Below, piece after piece: positions 1 through 8,813 of a DNA stretch of 64,000 bases. Source of the DNA: an uncultured Flavobacteriaceae bacterium (GTDB lineage Bacteria; Bacteroidota; Bacteroidia; Flavobacteriales; Flavobacteriaceae); assembly GCA_947500525.1 (NCBI GenBank), contig CANMSH010000001.1, positions 248,001 to 312,000 on the forward strand. The letters are read 5' to 3'. Below the pieces are notes generated by a model that did not search any database, had not been told where the DNA came from, and saw only the letters and a program-made list of their open reading frames with translations. How positions within the stretch are numbered: position 1 is the first letter of the stretch; every line of letters begins with the position of its first letter. A program made the position numbers and the translations under genes.

Positions 1-1
1 T

Positions 2-91
2 AAATCAAATTTTGCGCCAATGCAAAAGGTGGTCGTTCAAATGAAAGATGAACTCGAAAAGATAAAAGAACAATTATTGAACGTTTTATAA
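2..91 (+). CDS. YicC/YloC-family protein, C-terminal end (partial)
   Basis: Twenty-nine codons are open from the window edge to a TAA stop. The C-terminal peptide has the charged pattern QMKDELEKIKEQ, which matches the end of YicC/YloC-family endoribonucleases as I remember them. In Bacteroidota this gene commonly lies directly upstream of gmk, as it does here. The rest of the gene is outside the window, so the call rests on a short tail plus gene order. Confidence 0.65.
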   Translation, partial: KSNFAPMQKVVVQMKDELEKIKEQLLNVL

Positions 92-129
92 GTAATTTCG
101 TTAATGAGACAGCTGATTTCAAGGCATTA

Positions 130-153
130 AAAACAAACCAATCGGTTTGTTTT
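130..153 (+). terminator. Rho-independent terminator after yicC
   Basis: A 10-bp perfect inverted repeat (AAAACAAACC / GGTTTGTTTT) closes a 4-nt loop and its 3' arm ends in a T-run. It lies about 40 bp past the yicC stop and before gmk, so gmk probably has its own promoter in 154-232. Confidence 0.7.
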
Positions 154-232
154 TACAGTTAATCAAATGATAATCAGTGGCTCAAATAGCAACAAAATAA
201 AAAAAAAGACCAATTAGTATTTTTACAGCACA

Positions 233-847
233 ATGACATCAAACACCAAATTAGGCAATAAAAAGGGGAAATTAATTGTGTTTTCGGCGCCTTCGGGCTC
301 TGGTAAGACCACTATTGTACGCCATTTATTAGGCATTGCGTATTTAAATTTAGAGTTTTCTATTTCGGCAACTTCTCGAGAAAAAAGAGGAGAAGAAATA
401 GATGGTAAAGACTACTATTACCTTTCTACAAAAGAATTCAAATCGCACATTAAAAACGACGATTTTTTAGAATGGGAAGAAGTATATCGTGATAACTTTT
501 ATGGTACCTTAAAAACTGAAGTTGAACGTATTTGGGCTTTAGGGAAACATGTTATTTTTGATATTGATGTGGTAGGTGGTTTACGTATTAAGAAAAAATT
601 TCCGGAAGAAACCTTGGCCGTTTTTGTAAAACCACCTAGTGTTGATGAATTGAAAATTCGCTTAAAAAAGCGAAAAACTGAAAGTGAAGACAAAATCAAT
701 ATGCGTATTGCAAAAGCGTCGATCGAATTGGCCACAGCTCCTCAATTTGACAAAATCATCAAAAATTATGATTTAGAAGTTGCACTTGAAGAAGCCGAAA
801 CACTCGTAGCTGACTTTGTAGGAGAGACTAAAAAAGAAACAACATGA
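233..847 (+). CDS. gmk: Guanylate kinase
   Basis: The 204-residue length is normal for bacterial guanylate kinase (about 200). The enzyme transfers phosphate from ATP to GMP to give GDP in the cytoplasm. The P-loop APSGSGKT is at residues 19-26, followed by the guanylate-kinase segment with SATSREKRGEEIDGKDYYYLS and the FLEWEEVY motif. Its stop codon overlaps the start of nadD by 4 nt (ATGA), so the two are translationally coupled. The ATG start lies only about 10 residues before the first conserved strand, consistent with the family. Confidence 0.97.
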   Translation: MTSNTKLGNKKGKLIVFSAPSGSGKTTIVRHLLGIAYLNLEFSISATSREKRGEEIDGKDYYYLSTKEFKSHIKNDDFLEWEEVYRDNFYGTLKTEVERIWALGKHVIFDIDVVGGLRIKKKFPEETLAVFVKPPSVDELKIRLKKRKTESEDKINMRIAKASIELATAPQFDKIIKNYDLEVALEEAETLVADFVGETKKETT

Positions 848-1428
848 ATATAGGCTTGTATTTCGGTACATTTAACCCGATTCATGTGGGGCATTTAGCC
901 ATTGCCAATCATATGGTTGAGTTTTCTGATTTAGATGAAATTTGGATGGTAGTCACGCCTCATAACCCATTTAAAAAGAAATCTTCATTATTGGCAGATA
1001 ATCATCGTTTGCAATTGGTACAGATAGCAACAGACGATTATCCAAAGCTCAAAGCATCGAATATTGAGTTCAAATTACCGCAGCCTAATTATACCGTGCA
1101 TACCCTAGCCCATATCTCAGAGAAGTATCCCGAGCATCAGTTTAACCTGATTATGGGTCAAGACAATTTGAGTTCGTTTCATAAGTGGAAAAATTATGAA
1201 GTGATTTTAGAGAATCATCAGGTGTATGTGTATCCGAGAAAACATGAAGACAGTGTTCAAAAAACACAGTTTGATGACCACCAAAAAATACATCAAATAG
1301 CTGCACCCATAATGGAAATTTCATCCACATTTATCCGTAAAGGTATTGCCGATAAAAAAAATATGCAGGCACTCTTGCCATGTAAGGTGTGGCACTATAT
1401 AGATGAGATGAATTTTTATAAGAGTTAG
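844..1428 (+). CDS. nadD: Nicotinate-nucleotide adenylyltransferase
   Basis: This 194-residue nucleotidyltransferase makes deamido-NAD from nicotinate mononucleotide and ATP. The N-terminal GTFNPIHVGH motif (around residues 8-17) is the HxGH nucleotide-binding signature, and the C-terminal SSTFIRKGI matches the ISSTxIR motif of the family. The start codon overlaps the gmk stop, so gmk and nadD form one transcription unit. Confidence 0.96.
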   Translation: MNIGLYFGTFNPIHVGHLAIANHMVEFSDLDEIWMVVTPHNPFKKKSSLLADNHRLQLVQIATDDYPKLKASNIEFKLPQPNYTVHTLAHISEKYPEHQFNLIMGQDNLSSFHKWKNYEVILENHQVYVYPRKHEDSVQKTQFDDHQKIHQIAAPIMEISSTFIRKGIADKKNMQALLPCKVWHYIDEMNFYKS

Positions 1429-1539
1429 TTTTTATCAAGTCACCTTAAAGTTATTCTTTCTTTCAGTTTTAGAAATTGTTCAATTTAGTTTTTATCACAT
1501 TTTGGGTATTCTGTATTCAACAAACTAAAATTTACATTG

Positions 1540-1547
1540 TATATTTG
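1540..1547 (+). promoter_or_regulatory. Promoter -7 box for the M23 peptidase gene
   Basis: TATATTTG matches the Bacteroidota primary sigma -7 consensus TANNTTTG and ends 12 bp before the ATG at 1560. No convincing -33 TTG was found at the usual spacing. Confidence 0.55.
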
Positions 1548-1559
1548 TTTCAATAGGAA

Positions 1560-2423
1560 ATGGCACAAAAAAACAAACAAAAAAATAGACTCAAAGAAAA
1601 ACTAACCTTTAAATATAGGTTGGTCGTTTTAAATGAAGACACGTTTGAGGAGCGTTTTTCATTCAAGTTAAACCGCTTAAACGTATTCGTTTTTGGTAGT
1701 GTTTCTGCCATACTTTTGGTAGGTCTCACCGCCTTTTTAATTGCCTTTACACCTTTACGTGAATATATCCCGGGTTATTCGTCTTCAAAACTAAAAAAGC
1801 AAGCATCAGATTTGGTCTATAAAGTAGACTCCTTAGAACAACAATTAACGGTAAACGATGTGTATATTCAAAACATACGCAAAGTACTCACCGGCAAAAT
1901 TAAAGATATGACCGTGAACAAAGATTCTATTGCTGAACAATTGCGTATAGAAGATGTAGACCTGCAGCCTACGCCTATCGATTCTGCATTTAGGCAGCAA
2001 ATTGAGCGTGAAGATCGTTTTTCGGTATTTGAAAAAGCTACCAAAAAAACAGATCTTGTTTTTTCATCACCAGTAAAAGGTCAAATTTCCGATTTATACA
2101 ATCCAAAAGAAAAGCATTATGCCATAGACATTGCGGTAAAAAAAGGAACTCCTATTAAAGCTGCTGCTGATGGTACCGTTATCTTTACAGGATTTACCGC
2201 CGATACAGGTTTTGTAATCATTTTAGAGCACCCTAAGAACTTTATAACGGTATATAAGCATAATGAAACCATTCATAAAGAACAAGGTGATTTGGTAAAG
2301 TCGGGCGAAGTTATAGGCATTGCCGGGTCTACAGGTACGCTAACAACGGGGCCGCATTTACATTTTGAATTATGGAATGATGGTTTTCCTATCAATCCGA
2401 TTAATTATATAGATTTCGAATAA
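1560..2423 (+). CDS. Membrane-anchored M23-family (LytM-type) metallopeptidase
   Basis: 287 residues. A basic N-terminus precedes one membrane segment at about residues 42-64, so the C-terminal domain is periplasmic. A short coiled-coil-like stretch (about 78-110) links to the M23 domain. Zinc ligands are visible as HxxxD (H186, D190) and HLH (H266, H268), with H234 between them. The HxxxD and HxH motifs are intact, so the protein is probably an active peptidoglycan endopeptidase rather than a degenerate EnvC-like activator. It is 3 bp from the following GH3-like gene. Confidence 0.9.
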   Translation: MAQKNKQKNRLKEKLTFKYRLVVLNEDTFEERFSFKLNRLNVFVFGSVSAILLVGLTAFLIAFTPLREYIPGYSSSKLKKQASDLVYKVDSLEQQLTVNDVYIQNIRKVLTGKIKDMTVNKDSIAEQLRIEDVDLQPTPIDSAFRQQIEREDRFSVFEKATKKTDLVFSSPVKGQISDLYNPKEKHYAIDIAVKKGTPIKAAADGTVIFTGFTADTGFVIILEHPKNFITVYKHNETIHKEQGDLVKSGEVIGIAGSTGTLTTGPHLHFELWNDGFPINPINYIDFE

Positions 2424-2426
2424 GCA

Positions 2427-3923
2427 ATGAACACAAAATCTATTCTTGCCAAACCTTTTGCAAAAGCAGTTCGAAAACGTGTCTATAAATGGGCAGCTGA
2501 TCCTGTGAGAACACAAGAAAAAGTGTTTAAAAAGTTAGTCCGAACCGCTAGCAAAACAACATTCGGTCGAGATCATAATTTTGGTCAAATTAAATCGTAC
2601 GACGATTTTAAAAAGAACGTTCCAATAAGAGATTATGAAGGTCTAAAAAGTTATATTGAACTTATTTTAAAAGGACAGTCAGATGTCTTATGGAAAGGGA
2701 TGCCCTTGTATTTCGCTAAAACTTCGGGCACAACCTCAGGTGCCAAATATATTCCTTTAACCAAAGCATCGATGCCCTGTCATACCAAGGCGGCTAGGAA
2801 TGCACTATTATTATATATTGCTGAAACGGGTAATGCTGATTTTGTCAACGGTAAATTGATCTTTTTACAAGGAAGTCCAATTATTGACGAAAAAAACGGG
2901 ATTAAAACAGGACGGCTTTCGGGAATTGTGGCACATTATGTTCCTAATTATTTGCAAAGCAATCGTATGCCAAGTTGGGAAACCAATTGTATTGAAGATT
3001 GGGAAACGAAGGTAAATGCTATTGTTGAAGAAACGGTTACTGAAGATCTCACACTTATTGGAGGAATTCCTTCATGGGTACAAATGTATTTCGAAAAATT
3101 ACAGGCAAAAACAGGCAAAAACATAGGTGATATTTTTCCAAACTTTAATTTGTTTGTTTATGGAGGTGTCAATTATGAGCCTTATCGGAACAAGTTTGAA
3201 AAAATGATTGGTAAGCGGGTTGATTCTATTGAGTTATTCCCGGCTTCTGAAGGTTTCTTTGCCTATCAAGATAAGCAAGATGAAAAAGGGATGTTATTGC
3301 TTTTAAAGAATGGCATTTTTTATGAGTTTATCAAAGCTGATGAGTTTTATAATGAAAACCCTGAAAGAATTTCTATTGGAGATGTTCAATTAGGCGTGAA
3401 TTATGTGTTGATTATTTCAACAAACGCGGGTCTTTGGGCTTATAATATTGGTGATACCGTGGCTTTCACCTCTTTAAAACCTTACCGCGTAATCGTTACA
3501 GGGCGCATCAAACATTTTATCTCGGCTTTTGGAGAACATGTTATTGCAAAAGAAGTAGAATATGCCTTGCAAGTTGCGACCAAAGGCACTTCGATTTCTG
3601 TAAGTGAATTTACGGTAGCCCCTCAAACAAACCCTACAAATGGCCTACCTCATCATGAATGGTTTATTGATTTTGAAAAGGAACCAGAAAATATGCAAGC
3701 CTTTATAGATACGATTGATACCGCAATGCAAGAACAAAATTCGTACTATTTTGACCTTATAGAAGGTAACGTGTTGCGCCCATTAGTAGTTTCGAAAGTG
3801 CAACGTGATGGTTTTAGAACGTATATGAAATCTATAGGTAAATTAGGAGGGCAAAACAAAGTACCTAGACTATCGAATGACCGAAAAATCGCTGATGGAC
3901 TCCAACAATTTTTAATAACATAA
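2427..3923 (+). CDS. GH3-family acyl-adenylating protein
   Basis: 498 residues, similar over its full length to the GH3 auxin-responsive-promoter family, which belongs to the adenylate-forming superfamily. The motif TSGTTSGAKYIP (starting around residue 99) is the ATP/AMP-binding loop, and SELFPASEGFFAYQ plus YRVIVTGRIKHFISAFGEHV match the other conserved GH3 blocks. Plant members conjugate amino acids to jasmonate or auxin. Bacterial members are widespread in Bacteroidota and their substrate is not known to me. The gene follows the M23 gene by 3 bp and precedes the MOSC gene by 3 bp, suggesting one operon. Confidence 0.9.
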   Translation: MNTKSILAKPFAKAVRKRVYKWAADPVRTQEKVFKKLVRTASKTTFGRDHNFGQIKSYDDFKKNVPIRDYEGLKSYIELILKGQSDVLWKGMPLYFAKTSGTTSGAKYIPLTKASMPCHTKAARNALLLYIAETGNADFVNGKLIFLQGSPIIDEKNGIKTGRLSGIVAHYVPNYLQSNRMPSWETNCIEDWETKVNAIVEETVTEDLTLIGGIPSWVQMYFEKLQAKTGKNIGDIFPNFNLFVYGGVNYEPYRNKFEKMIGKRVDSIELFPASEGFFAYQDKQDEKGMLLLLKNGIFYEFIKADEFYNENPERISIGDVQLGVNYVLIISTNAGLWAYNIGDTVAFTSLKPYRVIVTGRIKHFISAFGEHVIAKEVEYALQVATKGTSISVSEFTVAPQTNPTNGLPHHEWFIDFEKEPENMQAFIDTIDTAMQEQNSYYFDLIEGNVLRPLVVSKVQRDGFRTYMKSIGKLGGQNKVPRLSNDRKIADGLQQFLIT

Positions 3924-3926
3924 CGA

Positions 3927-4484
3927 ATGAAAGTAGTATCGGTAAATATTGGTGAACGCAAAAAAGTACAGTGGAAAAACCAAGAACATATAACAGGTAT
4001 TTATAAGTATCCGGTTGAGACACCAATTTTTCTTGATTCGGAAGATGTAAGAGGTGATAGCGTGGTGAATAGAAAATACCATGGAGGTATTTTGCAAGCT
4101 GCGTATGCCTACGGAGAACAGCACTATGCGTATTGGAAAGAACTATATCCTGATCTTGATTGGCAATATGGTATGTTTGGTGAGAACTTGACAATTTCTA
4201 ATTTAAATGAAGAAAAAATTCATGTAGGTAGTGTGTATCAATTAGGAGAAACCAAGGTTGAAGTTACAAAACCTCGCCAACCTTGTTTGAAACTGGGGAT
4301 ACGTTTTAATGATTTAAAAGTTATCAAGCAATTTTGGAACTCTACAAAAAGTGGTCTCTATTTTAAAATTTTAGAGACTGGGCATGTTAAAAAGAATGAT
4401 GCATTGATACTCTTAGAAGACAAACCTCAAAATATCACCATTGCCGAATTGTATGCCTCAAAGAGAATTGAAAAAGGAATGTGA
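3927..4484 (+). CDS. MOSC-domain protein
   Basis: 185 residues, resembling YiiM-type MOSC domains that bind molybdenum cofactor or act as sulfur carriers. YHGGILQAAYAY (about residues 51-62) matches the conserved HGG..QAVYAY block, followed by FGENLT and RQPCLKLG with the conserved cysteine C120 expected to carry the sulfur or Mo ligand. The short YiiM-like form lacks an N-terminal beta-barrel. It is the last gene of the set starting at the M23 gene. Confidence 0.88.
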   Translation: MKVVSVNIGERKKVQWKNQEHITGIYKYPVETPIFLDSEDVRGDSVVNRKYHGGILQAAYAYGEQHYAYWKELYPDLDWQYGMFGENLTISNLNEEKIHVGSVYQLGETKVEVTKPRQPCLKLGIRFNDLKVIKQFWNSTKSGLYFKILETGHVKKNDALILLEDKPQNITIAELYASKRIEKGM

Positions 4485-4585
4485 TATACCTTATAATTTT
4501 TCTGATTTTAAATCAATTTTGACAGAGGGTATTAAACCTTTTACCAATTCGGTGGTCATATGATTAAATGCTAAAACTTAGAAAA

Positions 4586-4804
4586 ATGAAAAAGTTAATG
4601 TTAATCGTATTGGGCAGTGCCTTATTATTAATAGGAAATTCTTGTGTTGTGCACACAAAGCCTGCATCGCATTCTAGAACTGTAGTCATAAAAAAAGCAC
4701 CTAGAAATCATAAAGTAGTCATTGTAAAAGGAAAGCGCTACTATACATGGGGTGGTAAGCATTATACCAAAACTCGCAAGGGTTATATTATTACAAGGAT
4801 ATAA
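4586..4804 (+). CDS. Small basic secreted lipoprotein, function unknown
   Basis: 72 residues from the ATG at 4586. An ATG 18 bp upstream is possible, but the downstream one gives a standard MKK...-type signal with lipobox LIGNSC. The mature part is short and rich in Lys, His, Tyr and Arg (KGKRYYTWGGKHYTKTRKGY), suggesting a small basic protein exposed in the periplasm or on the outer membrane. I do not recognise a family. A terminator follows directly. Confidence 0.7.
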   Translation: MKKLMLIVLGSALLLIGNSCVVHTKPASHSRTVVIKKAPRNHKVVIVKGKRYYTWGGKHYTKTRKGYIITRI

Positions 4805-4839
4805 AAAAACCCGGCTCGATAAATGGAGCCGGGCTTTTT
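4804..4839. terminator. Bidirectional terminator between convergent genes
   Basis: CCCGGCTC / GAGCCGGG forms an 8-bp GC-rich stem (810-817 with 826-833 of the 4 kb numbering), flanked by an A-run on one side and a T-run on the other. It lies between the + strand lipoprotein gene and the - strand DUF4412 gene and should serve both. Confidence 0.85.
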
Positions 4840-4856
4840 AAATTTTTAACTATACA

Positions 4857-5528
4857 TTAATCAATTTGTGCAGGTTTTGGTTGTTCCATTTTTTCATAAC
4901 CTTCAGGAATAGTCATAGCAAATTGACTGTCGGCCACCTTATCACCTTTTACTTCGGTCACTTCCATAGTAATTTTCATTGGCATTCCACCTTGAACCAT
5001 ATTCATAGTCATGTGCATAGGGAATCCTTCTAATTTATCTCCTAACATTGAACTGTTTTGAGTTGGAGCTTTAATTTTATCAGTCACATACATGGTCATA
5101 TTGATATTCACACCTTGATTAGATCCTTGTATATCATACCCTTTACATACATACCCAACAATAGTTTTGGTTTTACCATTAGCGGTCACCTTGACCTTTT
5201 GATCATCTTCTGGTGATGTCTTAACGTCGGTTTTAGTATACTTTTTTCCTAACATTGGGTTATTAATCAATGCCAACATTTTCTTCGAATCAAGATCTAT
5301 AATGGTCGTCGTTTCTCCTGCCATAGGATTCTTCATTTCGGCTCTAGATTTATTTCCTTTGAAATAAGTTGTCATTGCCATATCTCCCATCATAGCCAAT
5401 TGAGCATTCACTTGTTCATTATCGCTAGACATATTCATTTTCATTGTCATAACGCCTTCTTTTAGTGCTTTTTGAGCCACAACATTTAAGCTCATAGTGA
5501 CTAAAAATAATAAGATAATTTTCTTCAT
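4857..5528 (-). CDS. DUF4412-domain secreted protein
   Basis: 223 residues with a clear signal peptide (about the first 18 residues, ending NVVAQ). The mature part is Met- and Lys-rich and has the features of DUF4412: GVMTMKMNMSS at the start, TTYFKGNKSRAEM, TTIIDLDSKKMLALIN and IVGYVCKGYDI. DUF4412 proteins are periplasmic or outer-membrane proteins of unknown role in Bacteroidota. It is separated from upstream mdh by a terminator, so it is probably transcribed separately. Confidence 0.82.
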   Translation of the reverse strand: MKKIILLFLVTMSLNVVAQKALKEGVMTMKMNMSSDNEQVNAQLAMMGDMAMTTYFKGNKSRAEMKNPMAGETTTIIDLDSKKMLALINNPMLGKKYTKTDVKTSPEDDQKVKVTANGKTKTIVGYVCKGYDIQGSNQGVNINMTMYVTDKIKAPTQNSSMLGDKLEGFPMHMTMNMVQGGMPMKITMEVTEVKGDKVADSQFAMTIPEGYEKMEQPKPAQID

Positions 5529-5551
5529 TTTATTCGTTTTTTGATATTAAT

Positions 5552-5587
5552 AAAAACCTCTATTCCCAATTTTAAAGGCAATAGAGG
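5552..5587 (-). terminator. Terminator downstream of mdh
   Basis: CCTCTATT / AATAGAGG (5557-5564 with 5580-5587) forms a stem followed on the - strand by a T-run. It sits between mdh and the DUF4412 gene. Confidence 0.7.
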
Positions 5588-5615
5588 CATATATTGGTTT
5601 TGTAAATATATGAAT

Positions 5616-6542
5616 TTATAATTCTAATAGACCATTAGTCTTCTGAACTCCAGCTGCACTTTCCTCCAAATGCGCTTTTTCAGCATCATTTAAGGTGATA
5701 TCAACTATTTTTTCAATTCCATTACGTCCTAAAACAACAGGTACGCCAATGCAAAGATCTGATAAGCCATACTCTCCTTCTAAATATGTTGAACATGGAA
5801 ATATTTTTTTCTGGTCACAAGCAATAGCCTGTACTAAACCAGATACTGCTGCTCCTGGAGCATACCATGCAGAAGTCCCTAAAAGCTTAGTAAGTGTTGC
5901 ACCTCCTACCTTAGTATCTTCTTTTACTTGATTTAAACGCTCATCAGAAATAAATTCAGTTACTGGCACTGAATTTCGTGTTGCTAAGCGTGTCAATGGC
6001 ACCATTCCTTTGTCAGAGTGTCCACCAATTACCATACCATCAACATCCGAAATTGGAGCTCCTAAAGCTTCCGCTAAACGATATTTAAAACGTGCAGAAT
6101 CTAACGCTCCACCCATACCAATAATTCTATTTTTAGGCAAATCGGTCGTTTTATGTACCAAATAGGTCATTGTATCCATCGGATTTGAAACAACAATGAT
6201 AATTGTATTTTGAGAATGCTCAATTAAACTTGAAGAAACTGATTTTACGATTCCTGCATTTATTCCAATTAATTCTTCTCGTGTCATTCCAGGTTTACGA
6301 GGAATTCCAGAAGTAATTACACAAATATCACTATTTGCTGTTTTCGAATAATCACTTGTCGTTCCTGTTACTTTGGTATCAAACCCATTTAAAGAAGCCG
6401 TTTGCATTAAATCCATGGCTTTTCCTTCGGCGTATCCTTCTTTAATGTCTAATAATACTACTTCTGAAGCGAAATCTTTAATCGCAATATACTCGGCACA
6501 ACTTGCACCGACAGCTCCTGCTCCTACAACTGTTACTTTCAT
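5616..6542 (-). CDS. mdh: Malate dehydrogenase (NAD-dependent)
   Basis: 308 residues, of the LDH-like MDH type. The Rossmann motif GAGAVG is at residues 7-12, the substrate-binding arginines are R82, R88 and R151, and the catalytic histidine is in GGHSDKGMV (H175). R82 in the mobile loop favours malate/oxaloacetate over lactate. It catalyses the last step of the TCA cycle. It follows gyrB by 20 bp on the same strand, so it may be co-transcribed with it. Confidence 0.96.
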   Translation of the reverse strand: MKVTVVGAGAVGASCAEYIAIKDFASEVVLLDIKEGYAEGKAMDLMQTASLNGFDTKVTGTTSDYSKTANSDICVITSGIPRKPGMTREELIGINAGIVKSVSSSLIEHSQNTIIIVVSNPMDTMTYLVHKTTDLPKNRIIGMGGALDSARFKYRLAEALGAPISDVDGMVIGGHSDKGMVPLTRLATRNSVPVTEFISDERLNQVKEDTKVGGATLTKLLGTSAWYAPGAAVSGLVQAIACDQKKIFPCSTYLEGEYGLSDLCIGVPVVLGRNGIEKIVDITLNDAEKAHLEESAAGVQKTNGLLEL

Positions 6543-6562
6543 TTATTTATTGTTTATTTTTA

Positions 6563-8503
6563 TTAAATATCAATATTTGCGTACACCGCATTATTTTCTA
6601 TAAATTCTCTTCTCGGAGGCACTTCATCACCCATCAACATCGAAAATGTTCTATCCGCCTCAGCACTATTATCAATTGTTACCAAGCGCATGGTTCTAAA
6701 CTCAGGATTCATCGTAGTATCCCATAATTGCTCAGCATTCATTTCACCAAGACCTTTATATCTTTGTATTGGTGCACTTCCTCCAAATTTTTCAACAATA
6801 GCGTCACGCTCTTCATCATTCCATGCATATTCTTTCTTCGCACCTTTTTTCACTAAATATAACGGTGGTGCCGCGATATATACATATCCTTCTTCGATCA
6901 ATTCTTTCATATATCTAAAAAAGAAGGTTAAAATTAAGGTTGCGATATGACTCCCATCGACATCGGCATCACACATAATCACAATTTTGTGGTATCTTAA
7001 TTTTTCAAGATTTAAAGCTTTGCTATCTTCTTCTGTTCCAATAGTCACACCTAAGGCAGTAAACATGTTTTTGATTTCTTCATTTTCAAAAACTTTATGT
7101 TGCATCGCTTTTTCAACGTTCAAAATTTTACCACGTAATGGTAAAATAGCTTGAAAATTTCGATCACGACCTTGTTTTGCAGTACCACCTGCCGAATCTC
7201 CCTCGACTAAAAATATTTCACATTTTTCTGGTTCAGACCAGGCACAATCAGATAATTTTCCAGGCAAGCCTCCTCCGCTCATCACGGTTTTACGCTGCAC
7301 CATTTCGCGCGCTTTTTTGGCCGCGTTACGTGCTTGTGCGGCTAAAATTACCTTTTGAACAATGGTTTTCGCATCTGAAGGATTTTCCTCTAAGTAATTC
7401 GTAAGCATTTCTGACACTGCTTGACTTACTGCCGAAGTCACCTCACGGTTTCCTAATTTTGTCTTTGTTTGACCTTCAAACTGTGGTTCTGCTACTTTTA
7501 CAGAAATAATTGCGGTTAATCCTTCGCGAAAGTCATCCCCAGCAATCTCGAACTTTAATTTATCGAGCATCCCTGTACTTTCTGCATATTTCTTCAACGT
7601 TCCTGTCAAGCCTCTTCTAAAGCCAGATAAATGCGTTCCTCCTTCATGTGTGTTTATGTTATTCACATATGAGTGTAAATTTTCGGTATATGACGTATTG
7701 TAGACCATCGCCACCTCAACAGGAATACCATTTTTTTCGCCTTCCATCGAAATAACATCCGATGTTAGTTGTTCACGCGTAGCATCTAAATATCTAACAA
7801 ACTCTTTTAACCCTTCGGTACTATGAAAATCTTCTCTAATAAAATTTCCTTCATCATCTTTGTTTCGTTTATCAGTAATAGAGATCTTTATTCCTTTATT
7901 TAAAAATGAAAGTTCACGCATTCTCGATGATAGCGTTTCATAACTAAAATCTATTTCGGCCTGAAAAATAGTGTCATCTGGTATAAACGTAACCATCGTA
8001 CCTTTTTCGGTTGTATCTCCGATGGTTTTTATCGGATATAAAGGTTTTCCCTTTTCGTATTCTTGCTCCCAAATTTTCCCATCACGAAAAACAGTGGCCT
8101 TGAGATGATTTGATAATGCATTCACCACAGAAACACCTACTCCGTGCAAACCTCCCGATACTTTATAAGAATCTTTGTCGAATTTACCTCCAGCTCCTAT
8201 TTTCGTCATTACAACTTCAAGGGCGGAAACACCTTCTTTTTTGTGCATGCCTACTGGAATACCACGGCCATTGTCTTTTACAGAAATTGAGTTGTCTTCG
8301 TTTATCCAAACATCTACAGCGTCACAATGACCGGCCATTGCCTCATCAATAGAGTTATCTACAACTTCATAAACTAAATGGTGTAAACCCCTTACTCCAA
8401 CATCTCCAATATACATCGATGGTCGCATTCTTACATGCTCCATTCCTTCTAGTGCCTGAATACTATCGGCAGAATAATTAGGTTTTTTTGCTTCTTCGCT
8501 CAT
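6563..8503 (-). CDS. gyrB: DNA gyrase subunit B
   Basis: 646 residues, typical for Bacteroidota GyrB. The GHKL ATPase region shows EVVDNSIDEAMAG and DNGRGIPVG plus GGLHGVGVSVVNALS. The TOPRIM region shows LVEGDSAGGTAKQGRDR and MCDADVDGSHI, and the C-terminus has the RYKGLGEMNAEQLW signature. With GyrA it introduces negative supercoils using ATP. I prefer GyrB over ParE because of its length and close match to flavobacterial GyrB, but the separation is from memory. Confidence 0.95.
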   Translation of the reverse strand: MSEEAKKPNYSADSIQALEGMEHVRMRPSMYIGDVGVRGLHHLVYEVVDNSIDEAMAGHCDAVDVWINEDNSISVKDNGRGIPVGMHKKEGVSALEVVMTKIGAGGKFDKDSYKVSGGLHGVGVSVVNALSNHLKATVFRDGKIWEQEYEKGKPLYPIKTIGDTTEKGTMVTFIPDDTIFQAEIDFSYETLSSRMRELSFLNKGIKISITDKRNKDDEGNFIREDFHSTEGLKEFVRYLDATREQLTSDVISMEGEKNGIPVEVAMVYNTSYTENLHSYVNNINTHEGGTHLSGFRRGLTGTLKKYAESTGMLDKLKFEIAGDDFREGLTAIISVKVAEPQFEGQTKTKLGNREVTSAVSQAVSEMLTNYLEENPSDAKTIVQKVILAAQARNAAKKAREMVQRKTVMSGGGLPGKLSDCAWSEPEKCEIFLVEGDSAGGTAKQGRDRNFQAILPLRGKILNVEKAMQHKVFENEEIKNMFTALGVTIGTEEDSKALNLEKLRYHKIVIMCDADVDGSHIATLILTFFFRYMKELIEEGYVYIAAPPLYLVKKGAKKEYAWNDEERDAIVEKFGGSAPIQRYKGLGEMNAEQLWDTTMNPEFRTMRLVTIDNSAEADRTFSMLMGDEVPPRREFIENNAVYANIDI

Positions 8504-8541
8504 ATTTTTTAATACTCTTTTTTATAGATTTTCAAAACATA

Positions 8542-8549
8542 CAAATATA
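8542..8549 (-). promoter_or_regulatory. gyrB promoter -7 box
   Basis: On the - strand TATATTTG fits TANNTTTG and lies 38 bp upstream of the gyrB ATG. A terminator hairpin for the upstream region abuts it. Confidence 0.6.
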
Positions 8550-8551
8550 AG

Positions 8552-8577
8552 AAAACACGCTCGTTTGAGCGTGTTTT
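8552..8577 (-). terminator. Terminator-like hairpin upstream of gyrB
   Basis: An 11-bp perfect stem AAAACACGCTC / GAGCGTGTTTT with a 4-nt loop. It insulates gyrB from the PepSY region. Its AAACACRC stem resembles the hairpin at 9877-9904, and both lie a similar distance past a copy of the duplicated terminator block. Confidence 0.75.
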
Positions 8578-8639
8578 TCAAATGCATAATAACGGAAGTT
8601 ATTAACAAAATTTAGAGTATATGGTGATCGGTGAGCGCT

Positions 8640-8777
8640 ACAAAAGTTTTAAAAGAAATAGTCTAAAATTTGTGTCAGTGATTTTAGACTATTTCACCCT
8701 ACAAGCCATTAACCGAATTAGCTTTATTTTTCACCTTATAAACGCTTTAAAAAAAGTCATTTATATGTTTCTTGTAT
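8640..8777 (-). pseudogene. Decayed PepSY-cassette remnant, possibly transcribed as a short RNA
   Basis: The 399 bp between gyrB and the next intact gene (8504-8902) hold no intact gene. They hold a scar: an intact-looking promoter/operator (8778-8813), about 50 bp of leader, then a 75-bp block (8651-8725) identical except for one base to the 3' end of the gene at 10018-10350 (9951-10025). That block includes the last codons AAAGCTAA and the terminator. The coding middle is missing, so this looks like a duplicated unit with an internal deletion. Transcription from this promoter would give an RNA of roughly 125 nt ending in a strong hairpin. The overlapping + strand open frame is only a shadow of the repeat. 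Confidence 0.7.
8655..8695 (-). terminator. Terminator of the decayed cassette
   Basis: A 15-bp perfect stem (8655-8669 with 8681-8695) with an 11-nt loop, followed on the - strand by TTTT. It is the same hairpin as at 9955-9995 and differs from it by one loop base. Confidence 0.85.
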
Positions 8778-8813
8778 CAAATATATACTATGATTCTAAA
8801 GAAAATCTAAAGA
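8778..8813 (-). promoter_or_regulatory. Promoter and tandem operator of the decayed cassette
   Basis: The - strand -7 box TATATTTG (8785-8778) is followed upstream, after exactly 6 bp, by two 11-bp direct repeats (8792-8802 and 8803-8813). Each contains TCTAAAG on the + strand, that is CTTTAGA on the - strand. The geometry is identical to the two intact promoters at 9288-9323 and 10409-10444. The 11-bp tandem half-sites are what OmpR/PhoB-family regulators bind, and such a regulator is encoded at 11756-12430. Confidence 0.7.

Noticed and set aside
3865-4194. 109-codon open frame on the - strand opposite the GH3 and MOSC genes
   Set aside because: It overlaps two well-supported genes, has no protein-like pattern and no promoter of its own.
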